In this document: piece by piece, positions 26,736 through 34,289 of the stretch
Position numbering within the stretch: the first letter of the stretch is position 1
Layout: each line of letters opens with the position of its first letter
Source of the DNA: Oligoflexales bacterium
GTDB taxonomy: Bacteria; Bdellovibrionota_B; Oligoflexia; Oligoflexales; JAGOVF01
Assembly: GCA_018060885.1 (NCBI GenBank)
Contig: JAGOVF010000005.1
Location: 1 to 50,640, forward strand
Reading direction: 5' to 3'
Length of the DNA stretch: 50,640 nt
Position numbers and translations under genes: made by a program
The notes under the pieces: generated by a model
Told to the model about the DNA's origin: nothing
What the model saw: only the letters and a program-made list of their open reading frames with translations
Database searches by the model: none

Positions 26736-28472
26736 TTAGTCTACGACATGTAAATGCACGGTCACAATTATTTTTTTATTGAGCCAAGAAGTAAATACTT
26801 TTCGTACGCTAAGCCGAATTATTTCTGATATTTCATGGTGAGAAACTTCATCTTTTCGCAGGCGGAAAAACTCGTCAAGTCCCTTAACTACGGTGGCATC
26901 GACTTCCGCCTCTAATATATCTCTTTTAATTGTGGGCGGAAGCTTAAGTCCGATAGTAGTTAACTGAGAGTGCTTTAAAGAAGTTTTGCCTTTTATTTTA
27001 ATAGTAGCTGAATAAAAAGCCGCTCCAAGCTCACCTATTTTTAGGCGTGCGCGCATAGTTTCTTTGTCTAAAGCTTGACGAGATTCAGAATCGATAAAAT
27101 TTTGGTCGATGTCTAATTTTCCTAGAAGCGAGACGCCATTTTTGTCTAATTGAAATAGGTCGCCATTTGAGGGAATGGCGGTATTTTTAAGATGTTTGAA
27201 AGCGCTTTGCGCTATGAGTCTGTTCGCATTTTGTTGATAAAATCCACCGTGGATAGGCAAGTAGTTTTTAGGCTTTAGTGTTGTGATTAGAGATTTGATT
27301 TCTTCGGCAAATGCATGGCCACTGACATGAATTAAGTTAGTTTTATTTGCTGAAATAATTTCAACTCCTAGCGAACATAGCTTGTTCATCACAGATATGA
27401 GCGCCTTTTCGTTTCCGGGAATTGTGCGGGAGGAAAAAATAACGGTGTCGGCTTTTTCTGGGAGTACCTGAGATATCTCTGAATGTGCATAGCGCAACAT
27501 TGCAGAGCGATATTCGCCCTGACTGCCGCTCAAAGCGAGCACGAGCTGTTTTTTTGGAATGGATGAGATCTCATTGACGTCTACGAGTAAGCCTTCTAAT
27601 TTTTTATCTAAAAAACCATGTTTTCTTCCCAAATCCAAAGTCGATTCCATCCCGCGACCGATCACACATAGCTTTCTAGCCGAGAGCTTGCACGCCTTGA
27701 GAATCGTTAGAACGCGCCAAAGATTACTCGAAAATGTCGTAAAAATAATCCGGCCACTTGTTTTCTGAAAAATATCTACAAAATTGGGGATCAGCTGACC
27801 TTCGGCTTCACCCCAGCCTGGTGATGGGGCGTTGGTACTATCTGCTAATAATAGATCGACTCCTTGTGCAGCAAGAGTTCTCAATAATTTGTAATTAAAT
27901 TTTTCTTCATAAATAGGAGCCCGGTCTATTTTAAAATCGCCAGTATGAAATATCTGCAAACCACCAACGCGAATGCTAAGTGCGCAAGCCATCGGAATAG
28001 AGTGATTAACCGGTATATATTTAAAATTAAATTTTCCGACAGTAAGTTCACCGTCAGGTTCTATTTCATAGAGTTCGTAGGCGGTGCGTGGGATATTGAA
28101 GTTAGACATTCTTCTTTCGATTAAAGAAACGGTCCAAGCTGTAGCATAAATTGGCGCGGGCTTTTTTTTGTAAAAATACGGTAAGGCTCCGATATGATCT
28201 TCGTGGCCGTGTGTGATGACATAAGCCTTTATGTTGGCAAGTGTTCCAATATGGTCAAAAAAACTGGGTATAATGCCATCAATGCCAAGCATATAGGGCT
28301 CAGCAAACAAAACACCTGCATCAACTAAAACAGCGTTATTTCCATAGGAATAGAGCGTGCAATTCATTCCAAATTCGCCGCAGCCGCCCAATGGCAAAAT
28401 GACCGCTTTCTCTGGGTCAATTTTAGCGATAATTTCGAGATTCTTTTTATAGTCGATGTTGTAATTTGACAT
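26736..28472 (-). CDS. rnj: Ribonuclease J
   Basis: 578 residues. A metallo-beta-lactamase domain with PLGGCGEFGMNCT, then THGHEDHIG (His88, His90, Asp92, His93) for the two zincs, a beta-CASP insert, and the RNase J signature ISGHA region (IHVSGHAFAEEIKSL) followed by PIHGGFYQ. It combines endo- and 5'-exoribonuclease activity in mRNA decay and RNA maturation. It starts nine bases after the AgmX/PglI protein gene, so it is probably co-transcribed with the Exb-like genes. Length and motifs are normal. Confidence 0.95.
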   Translation of the reverse strand: MSNYNIDYKKNLEIIAKIDPEKAVILPLGGCGEFGMNCTLYSYGNNAVLVDAGVLFAEPYMLGIDGIIPSFFDHIGTLANIKAYVITHGHEDHIGALPYFYKKKPAPIYATAWTVSLIERRMSNFNIPRTAYELYEIEPDGELTVGKFNFKYIPVNHSIPMACALSIRVGGLQIFHTGDFKIDRAPIYEEKFNYKLLRTLAAQGVDLLLADSTNAPSPGWGEAEGQLIPNFVDIFQKTSGRIIFTTFSSNLWRVLTILKACKLSARKLCVIGRGMESTLDLGRKHGFLDKKLEGLLVDVNEISSIPKKQLVLALSGSQGEYRSAMLRYAHSEISQVLPEKADTVIFSSRTIPGNEKALISVMNKLCSLGVEIISANKTNLIHVSGHAFAEEIKSLITTLKPKNYLPIHGGFYQQNANRLIAQSAFKHLKNTAIPSNGDLFQLDKNGVSLLGKLDIDQNFIDSESRQALDKETMRARLKIGELGAAFYSATIKIKGKTSLKHSQLTTIGLKLPPTIKRDILEAEVDATVVKGLDEFFRLRKDEVSHHEISEIIRLSVRKVFTSWLNKKIIVTVHLHVVD

Positions 28473-28481
28473 TTCTAAACC

Positions 28482-30176
28482 TTAACCTGATTCTGGCGCG
28501 AATTCAAAAGAATGTGCAATACGCACAGCTCCAGACCTTGGCGCGGGATTAAAATAAAAATTTGCAATATGCCCTTCAATACATTGAATCATCTCTTTGT
28601 CCGAGATAGATCCACTTGCCAGAGTTATGTCAGAAGTCCGGCCATTTTCTGTAACGAGCCAAATCCAGCTTAAATTACCGCGCAGCTCACGATTTTTCCT
28701 CAGAGCTCGCTCATAACACTGCCGAATTTTTATCATATGACGATTTATTGTCGAGCTTATCGAAGCTTGTGCGATCGTGCCTGTAACAGACCTTTTTGGG
28801 TTTTGATGTGAGGATTCATTTGGAAAGGCTAGAGCCTTTAACTCTTCAATTTTTTTATTGCTCGCGAGTAAATCTAAGTGCTCACTATTAAAAGAAAGCC
28901 CGCCATTTTCAGTATCTAAATAGAGCGGCTCTAACTCTTGCATATTTTCTGTATTTGCAGCGAGTCTTTTTGCAAGGAGTCTCGACTTTCCAGATAGTCG
29001 GGTCGCGTGTTCGTACATCGCAAGCTCAGGAGACATAGGTTTATACATTAAATCTCGCGAAATTTTCTCAAGTGCAGACGAGGTGTTTCCTTTATTTTTC
29101 AATTGCTCTGCTTCTTTATAATTTAAATAGTCATAAAGGGTATCATTATTATATTCTGCGCTAGCTTGTTTTCTCTGCTTTAGATTCTCTGCATGTGTTT
29201 CAATATTCAAACTAATTGTATCTATAATTCGAGAAAGACTTCCAGAATTTGTCTCGCCGATTACGCCAGGAAAGTAAAGCACCCCAGCCGCTTCGTTTTT
29301 CAGTAATTCTTGCTCAAGAAATTCTTGCTTTTCAATTAAAGTCGTTATCTGCTCTGTGTGGTTACGTTGATTGCGCTGGAATCGATTTATTGTAGATGGA
29401 TAAACAGAATCCGGGAACTTATGCAATTCTTGTGCCCCTACCAAAAGCCCAACTGACGTATAGTGTTCAATGATCTGATTTAAAAGATTGCTACGCGAAT
29501 AAATGTTTTGGAGAGCCTCGGGCGCGGTTTCTATGAGTTTTGGGTGAAGATAAGCTAGAGTGTAATTAGGATTTAAATCAAGCATGTCTTTAGGCAGGTG
29601 GATGGATTTTGTATTAAAAAGGCCTATTGTGGTCATAAATAATGAAAATGCTACAAATAAAGATAAAAGGATAGGTTTGCGTGCATAAGAGTCAATGTAC
29701 CCTAAAATCCCAGACCTAAAACTTTTATCTAGACGAGTAGTCTTTTCTTTAAGACTCTTTGAATTAAGTTTGTCGCTAAATTTAATTAAAAGTCTTAATT
29801 CACTAAAGACTAAGCTTGCATAGTCGTTTTGATTTAAAGAGATTTGCCTCAGTGTTTTCAGGCTTTTTTGCGGAGTTTCTTCTAAATTAAGCAGAGCGCC
29901 GGAGTGTACGATAAATCCACTCCAATGATCATCTAAGCGCAAACGTAGCTGCTTCCGAAATATTTTTCCGAATTTAAGGCGCTTAAAGATTCGCGGAGAT
30001 TTTTTACTCGCAAATTTATAACCTGGGATCGATAGATTTTCACCGTCGATGCTACTGATTTTCAAGGACTTAAAAAAGTTAAGTTTGCAAGAGTATTGAG
30101 CAATAGTTGCTCCATTCTGCAGTAGCTCGATCGAAATAAATTTTTTATTCGTAGCAGACGCCACTATATTGCTCAC
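28482..30176 (-). CDS. AgmX/PglI C-terminal (TonB-like) domain membrane protein
   Basis: 564 residues. A basic cytoplasmic N-terminal domain of about 135 residues is followed by one membrane helix at about 168-187, a long periplasmic helical region, and a C-terminal AgmX/PglI-type domain at about 470-560. That domain shows IRQCYERALRKNRELRGNLSW, a strand with LVTENGRTSDITLASGS, MIQCIEGHI, and NFYFNPAPRSG; the two conserved Cys are present. In Myxococcus the related GltG/GltJ proteins work with TolQ/TolR-like motors in gliding. Here it overlaps an ExbD-like gene by four bases and probably forms an envelope-spanning energised complex. The exact process is unknown. Confidence 0.85.
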   Translation of the reverse strand: MSNIVASATNKKFISIELLQNGATIAQYSCKLNFFKSLKISSIDGENLSIPGYKFASKKSPRIFKRLKFGKIFRKQLRLRLDDHWSGFIVHSGALLNLEETPQKSLKTLRQISLNQNDYASLVFSELRLLIKFSDKLNSKSLKEKTTRLDKSFRSGILGYIDSYARKPILLSLFVAFSLFMTTIGLFNTKSIHLPKDMLDLNPNYTLAYLHPKLIETAPEALQNIYSRSNLLNQIIEHYTSVGLLVGAQELHKFPDSVYPSTINRFQRNQRNHTEQITTLIEKQEFLEQELLKNEAAGVLYFPGVIGETNSGSLSRIIDTISLNIETHAENLKQRKQASAEYNNDTLYDYLNYKEAEQLKNKGNTSSALEKISRDLMYKPMSPELAMYEHATRLSGKSRLLAKRLAANTENMQELEPLYLDTENGGLSFNSEHLDLLASNKKIEELKALAFPNESSHQNPKRSVTGTIAQASISSTINRHMIKIRQCYERALRKNRELRGNLSWIWLVTENGRTSDITLASGSISDKEMIQCIEGHIANFYFNPAPRSGAVRIAHSFEFAPESG

Positions 30177-30712
30177 AAATTTTTAGGAATGTTTTCTTCG
30201 ACATTTATATTTTTTGTTTCAAAGCCGTATTTTGTTATTTTCGCCTTTGCGAGTGCCTGAATAATAGGCAATACATGCGCATACTTTAGATTTTGGTCAA
30301 CAGACAACACGGCATTTGCGGCAAGTACATCCTTTTTGAGTCTTATCGCTGCATCTGCCTTTAGATCTGACCTATAATTATCAAGAAATGAAATAAATTC
30401 TGTTAATTTATTCTCTCGGAGATCTTCAAAACTCACTAAAAAATATTCCGAGCTTGTAATAATTAATAATTTTTCATCATAGATCGAAAGCGATATCCAA
30501 AGAGACCCTTCTGCAATTGAATTTTGATTCAGGTTTATGATATTAGCGGGACTGCCAAGTCGATGGTTGAGTGAAAAATTTAAGTGCCCCAATAATACAA
30601 GAGTAGCAAATGCACTTAGTAAGGCTGGAATCGGAAACCAACTCGAAGTTTCTCGAAGTCGATCTTTTTGATTTTCAAAAAATGAATTTGAATAGATGGA
30701 GTTGATATTCAA
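30173..30712 (-). CDS. ExbD/TolR-like protein (second copy)
   Basis: 179 residues. One membrane helix at about 28-46 is followed by a periplasmic domain with the ExbD-style ending (DAAIRLKKDVLAANAVLSVDQNLKYAHVLPIIQALAKAKITKYGF), which matches the 'y..v..vmd.a..aGi..i' pattern of the family. The Asp normally found in the helix is not evident, so the family call rests on layout and context. It overlaps both neighbours by four bases (ATGA junctions), so the proteins are probably made in linked amounts. Confidence 0.7.
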   Translation of the reverse strand: MNINSIYSNSFFENQKDRLRETSSWFPIPALLSAFATLVLLGHLNFSLNHRLGSPANIINLNQNSIAEGSLWISLSIYDEKLLIITSSEYFLVSFEDLRENKLTEFISFLDNYRSDLKADAAIRLKKDVLAANAVLSVDQNLKYAHVLPIIQALAKAKITKYGFETKNINVEENIPKNL

Positions 30713-31227
30713 TGCAAGCCTCCAGCCATTACAACTCTAGAGAACAGTTCTGACTCTTTTAGGTAGGCCAAGGTTTGAATAACTATCGGCATTGGAATTT
30801 CACTGCTCGGCAAAAAAACTCCTATTCTGGCATTTTGTTCAAGATTTTTTTGCTCCATCCATGCTGATAGGTCGTGTCCAAGTTGAGATAAATTCGGATG
30901 GCCTTCAAAATGACTTACAAAAAATTTATTGTCGCCGCGATCAAAATCTGCTGAAAATGCTCTTGTTTCACCGAAATAAAATGCTTCTTTAGTTAAAAGT
31001 ATCATCGGAGTTGTGTAATTTATTACTCCGCCGGTCAATTCTGGTTTTGTTTTAATGATAGCATCTTCATAATTTATTGGAGTAAGGGGAATTTCAGCAT
31101 CAACCAAGCCATAGCTCCATGCTAAAGTCACAGCTCTAAGGGAAAATCCAAAAATGACAATGAGGCCAAAGATTGCCAAAATACAGCTTGGAAATAACCA
31201 AGTGTTTTCAAATAATCTCTTCTTCAT
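30709..31227 (-). CDS. ExbD/TolR-like protein (first copy)
   Basis: 172 residues from ATG 31227. A membrane helix at about 12-32 follows basic KKR, then a periplasmic domain ends QNARIGVFLPSSEIPMPIVIQTLAYLKESELFSRVVMAG, the ExbD/TolR C-terminal pattern. The frame is open to 31371, but the ATG that makes the helix N-terminal gives a normal ExbD layout. It overlaps the last 20 bases of the ExbB gene in another frame. An AAGG touching the ATG is the only ribosome-site-like sequence, so translational coupling is likely. Confidence 0.7.
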   Translation of the reverse strand: MKKRLFENTWLFPSCILAIFGLIVIFGFSLRAVTLAWSYGLVDAEIPLTPINYEDAIIKTKPELTGGVINYTTPMILLTKEAFYFGETRAFSADFDRGDNKFFVSHFEGHPNLSQLGHDLSAWMEQKNLEQNARIGVFLPSSEIPMPIVIQTLAYLKESELFSRVVMAGGLH

Positions 31228-32011
31228 CCTTGATGTCTTCAACTGCAGCGTCATCGTAATTATCTCCCTGGCCACTAGAATTATTTTGATTGTTTGTAGA
31301 TGATGTATCAGTGCTTGCGCTTTGATTTGCAGCGAGAGCGGGGCTTGCCATAGCTGATACTGCCGGCGCATAGGTCATTGTCGCTACTTGCGGTGGTGCT
31401 AAAAGATTACTGATCACTATTAAACCGTGATGCACTCTTTCGCTTAAATTTAATGCTAAACCTTTCAAGGATTGATGAGCAAGAAGTATGATCATACAAA
31501 CCATAAGTCCTAAGGCGGTTGGGTTTAATGAGGAAGAGATCCCTTGCGCGAGTACCGCCTGTTTTTTTGCAGTATCCAAAACACCAACAGAATGAAAAGA
31601 AACCCACAGCTCATTCACAGTTCCTAAAACGCCAAGAAGCAAAACAAAGGTAGCTAGGCCAGGCAATATAAGCAGCCTTGCTTCAATTTTCGGCAGAAAT
31701 TCGAGCGCTTCTTCTTCAATAACGCCCCTTGTTGAAGCTACATCATTAAGCGCACTGTCTATGGCTTTTAGTGTGATGGCTGGCAGCGAAGTTGGTGAAG
31801 CGGAACGACAAATACTGCGTGCCCGTTCGAGGTCGTCTGCCACAACAGCTTTTCGAATGTTATCTAAAAATTTCTTAAAATTAATATTGTATACATAGCT
31901 CAGGACGATAAAGCGTTCAAAAATAATTACTAGGGAGACAAACCCCAGGAACAACATAAGCAATATATAAGGATTCCCATTTTGAAAGCTTAGCGCCAAT
32001 TCATTCCACAT
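31208..32011 (-). CDS. MotA/TolQ/ExbB proton-channel family protein
   Basis: 267 residues. An N-terminal helix (about 12-34) is followed by a cytoplasmic stretch and two further helices at about 115-140 and 163-185 (LLILPGLATFVLLLGVLGTVNELW and ALGLMVCMIILLAHQSL), with the family signature GVLGTV..LW. The C-terminal tail is acidic and Ser/Asn-rich (ends DEEEII). It conducts protons to energise the ExbD-like and AgmX/PglI partners encoded next. AAGGAG nine bases before the ATG supports the start. First gene of the run. Confidence 0.88.
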   Translation of the reverse strand: MWNELALSFQNGNPYILLMLFLGFVSLVIIFERFIVLSYVYNINFKKFLDNIRKAVVADDLERARSICRSASPTSLPAITLKAIDSALNDVASTRGVIEEEALEFLPKIEARLLILPGLATFVLLLGVLGTVNELWVSFHSVGVLDTAKKQAVLAQGISSSLNPTALGLMVCMIILLAHQSLKGLALNLSERVHHGLIVISNLLAPPQVATMTYAPAVSAMASPALAANQSASTDTSSTNNQNNSSGQGDNYDDAAVEDIKDEEEII

Positions 32012-32108
32012 GCGATTTTCTCCTTGCTGATCAATATTCTTGTGCGTGTTAATTAAGAAACAAAATTTTCTTAAAAAGGCATCGCGGCAAATTAATTACA
32101 ACATCCTC

Positions 32109-32139
32109 ATTATACAGCAGTATTTCTAGGGCTAGAAAT
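32109..32139 (-). promoter_or_regulatory. Promoter with an 18-bp inverted repeat upstream of the Exb operon
   Basis: On the minus strand TATAAT lies at 32114-32109, directly preceded by TG. Immediately upstream, ATTTCTAGGGCTAGAAAT (32122-32139) is a perfect inverted repeat with 8-base arms, placed over the expected -35 region. The layout suits a repressor or activator site. Transcription would start near 32102, about 90 bases before the ATG at 32011; a second, AT-rich repeat (TTAAGAA/TTCTTAA, 32053-32074) lies in that leader. Confidence 0.5.
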
Positions 32140-32277
32140 TGCTATAGAGAGTTGTGGGTCATTGTTAGGTAGAAAAATTTGGATTATTGATAAAATCTGA
32201 TTTTAAGCTAATTACAATAGGCGATTATTTGTAAAGCATTTTATTTTGTAAAAATTTAGACCTTTAGTACTAAGTTT

Positions 32278-32286
32278 TGATACAAT
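32278..32286 (+). promoter_or_regulatory. Extended -10 element abutting the PilZ gene (leaderless start)
   Basis: TGATACAAT is an extended -10 (TGnTACAAT). Only six bases separate it from the ATG at 32293, so transcription would start at or next to the start codon. No Shine-Dalgarno is visible in the intervening ATTTTC. Confidence 0.4.
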
Positions 32287-32292
32287 ATTTTC

Positions 32293-32691
32293 ATGGAACA
32301 AGATCAAAATAATAATCCAGAACTCAAACTTCGTGATCCGAGATTTATTTCTCATGCTTTAATTGAAGTAAGAAACAGCAAGTGGTGGCCCTTCGGTGTT
32401 ATGAGCGCAATTCTGCTCGACATTAGTGCCGGCGGATTCAAGATCGAGCTCACTGGTGATGTGCCTTTGCTTAAAGGCAAAATATATTGGCTACACATTC
32501 CTCTTGCGCCTCTGCGAATCTTTGCACCAGAAAAACTCGTGTGTCGGATGCAAGTGCGGTGGTTTGATCCTCAGCGTTTTCGTTGCGGCGGGATTTTGCT
32601 TGGTGTAAACCAAGAAACTTCAGGCATCATTGAGCGCATAATTTCGAATATGGGTTCTTCTAGGCATATCGATCCAAGTCGCAGCGCCTAA
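32293..32691 (+). CDS. PilZ domain protein
   Basis: 132 residues, a stand-alone PilZ domain. The second c-di-GMP motif is present (LLDISAGGFKIEL, DxSxxG). The first motif region (LRDPRFISHALIEV) has closely spaced Arg residues but not a clean RxxxR, so nucleotide binding is likely but not certain. WLHIPLAPLRIF ... MQVRWF gives the beta-barrel. No Shine-Dalgarno is seen, and the -10 element suggests a leaderless mRNA. The stop codon abuts the 125-bp palindromic repeat. Confidence 0.85.
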   Translation: MEQDQNNNPELKLRDPRFISHALIEVRNSKWWPFGVMSAILLDISAGGFKIELTGDVPLLKGKIYWLHIPLAPLRIFAPEKLVCRMQVRWFDPQRFRCGGILLGVNQETSGIIERIISNMGSSRHIDPSRSA

Positions 32692-32816
32692 TGGGACTGT
32701 CGAAAATTAACGATAACTGCGTTAGACCTCATTCGAAAATCCTCATGTACATATAATGTACACTGCGGATTTCTCATTTCGCTCTGCCTTGTTCTCCTTA
32801 ATTTTCAACAATCCCA
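32692..32816. repeat. 125-bp imperfect palindromic repeat (MITE/REP-like)
   Basis: TGGGACTGTCGAAAATTAA at the left end matches, in reverse complement, TTAATTTTCAACAATCCCA at the right end. The arms stay related for about 60 bases and meet at TGTACATATAATGTACA near 32754, so single-stranded RNA or DNA would fold into one long hairpin. It begins exactly after the PilZ stop codon. No coding frame is supported. Confidence 0.75.
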
Positions 32817-32907
32817 TATTACAATCATCGAATATTAAGGATAACCGCTTTTGTCCGCAAGTATTCCGAGATCTCATTTGATTTCCTAACTTCTTTTCAT
32901 CATAATG

Positions 32908-32930
32908 ACCCCCTCAAACGTCTTGGGGGT
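32908..32930 (+). promoter_or_regulatory. Hairpin that covers the fadI ribosome-binding site
   Basis: ACCCCC (32908-32913) can pair with GGGGGT (32925-32930) around an 11-base loop. The GGGGGT strand is the only Shine-Dalgarno candidate, six bases before the ATG at 32937, so folding would hide it. Confidence 0.45.
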
Positions 32931-32936
32931 AGTTAA

Positions 32937-34259
32937 ATGAAATCAAATAAATATAAGCAGTCACCACAAAATGGTAACGGCAAGCCGGTTCTTATCGAGG
33001 GTGCTCGGACCCCTTTCGTAAAGTCTTTTGGAGCTTTTCAGACTTCAGATGCTTTGGAATTGTTTAGTCGAGTAGTAGATGGGTTGCTTCGAAAGCTAGA
33101 GTTAGATCCACAGCACATTGATGAAATCTCTGCCGGTGTCGTCATACCTCAAACCAAAAATGCTAATGTTGCACGAGATGCGATAATAAATTTAGGTTTG
33201 CCTTCGCATATACATGGCGCAACGACAAATCGAGCTTGTGCAAGTAGTTTGCATACTATTGCCGAAGCGGCTAGAACAATCGCTACAGGGAACCCGCATT
33301 TAATTTTATCGGGCGGCGTTGAATGCTTAAGCGATGTTCCTATTGCATATTCTCGTCAAGCGCGAGATTTTCTCGCAAAACTTAGCAAAACAAAAAGTGT
33401 TGGCGCGAAACTCCAGCTATTAGGTGAATTTAAGCTAAAGTCTTGGATACCGCAGCCGCCCGCAATTGCTGAGCCGCTTACCGGATTATCCATGGGCCAG
33501 CATTGCGAAATGATGGCACAAAAAAACAACATTTCGCGCGCCGCACAAGATGAATTCGCACTCAACTCGCATTTAAAAGCAGCAAAAGCATGGGAGAGCG
33601 GGTTTTTTAATGATGAAGTTGTGCCTGTATCAGTTGCGCCGAAATATTCTGAATGGGTAGATAGAGACAATATGGTGCGCGGTGATACTAGCTTTGAAAA
33701 ACTTTCACAGTTGCGTCCGGCATTCGATCGCCTTTATGGATCATTAACACCAGGGAATTCTTCTCCTCTTACAGATGGAGCGAGTATAACGCTCATAGCG
33801 GATGAGCAGCGAGCGCGAGATTTAGGCTTGAAACCAAAAGCTCGTGTAGTAGAAGCTGAATTTGTCGGCATCGACCCCTATGACCAACTTCTCATCGGCC
33901 CCGCTTTAGCAATTCCCTTGCTGCTTAAGCGCTGTAAATTAAGCATGAAAGATATTGATCTGTTTGAAATACACGAAGCTTTTGCGGCTCAGGTTTTGAG
34001 CTGTGTGCAAGCTATGGGCTCGGCTGAATTTTGTGAGCGCAACTTTGGTCACAGCCAAGCTTTCGGCGATATTCCTTTTGACAAGCTTAATGTCAATGGA
34101 GGCGCAATTGCGATTGGGCACCCTTTTGGCGCGACTGGCGCAAGGTTGGTTAATAGCTTGGCTAATGCTTTAAAGGTAAGAAAGGGCCGCTATGGCGTTA
34201 TAGCTATTTGCGCGGCAGGTGGGATGGCAGGTGCCATGTTGATAGAAAATATTGCCTAA
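32937..34259 (+). CDS. fadI: Acetyl-CoA C-acyltransferase (3-ketoacyl-CoA thiolase), beta subunit type
   Basis: 440 residues, the FadI length class. Last step of beta-oxidation: cleaves 3-ketoacyl-CoA to acetyl-CoA plus a shortened acyl-CoA. The acyl-accepting Cys101 is in NRACASS; the other catalytic parts are DLFEIHEAFAAQVL, NVNGGAIAIGHPFGATGARL and AICAAGGMAGAMLIE. All are intact. The adjacent multifunctional subunit gene follows after 30 bases. The start is chosen from the GGGGGT ribosome site. Confidence 0.95.
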   Translation: MKSNKYKQSPQNGNGKPVLIEGARTPFVKSFGAFQTSDALELFSRVVDGLLRKLELDPQHIDEISAGVVIPQTKNANVARDAIINLGLPSHIHGATTNRACASSLHTIAEAARTIATGNPHLILSGGVECLSDVPIAYSRQARDFLAKLSKTKSVGAKLQLLGEFKLKSWIPQPPAIAEPLTGLSMGQHCEMMAQKNNISRAAQDEFALNSHLKAAKAWESGFFNDEVVPVSVAPKYSEWVDRDNMVRGDTSFEKLSQLRPAFDRLYGSLTPGNSSPLTDGASITLIADEQRARDLGLKPKARVVEAEFVGIDPYDQLLIGPALAIPLLLKRCKLSMKDIDLFEIHEAFAAQVLSCVQAMGSAEFCERNFGHSQAFGDIPFDKLNVNGGAIAIGHPFGATGARLVNSLANALKVRKGRYGVIAICAAGGMAGAMLIENIA

Positions 34260-34289
34260 TTATAAGTGTGACTACAAAAGGAGTCGAAA

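Noticed and set aside
32053..32074. TTAAGAA/TTCTTAA inverted repeat in the exbB leader as a terminator
   Set aside because: AT-only stem with no T-run on the minus strand; kept only as a note under the promoter entry.
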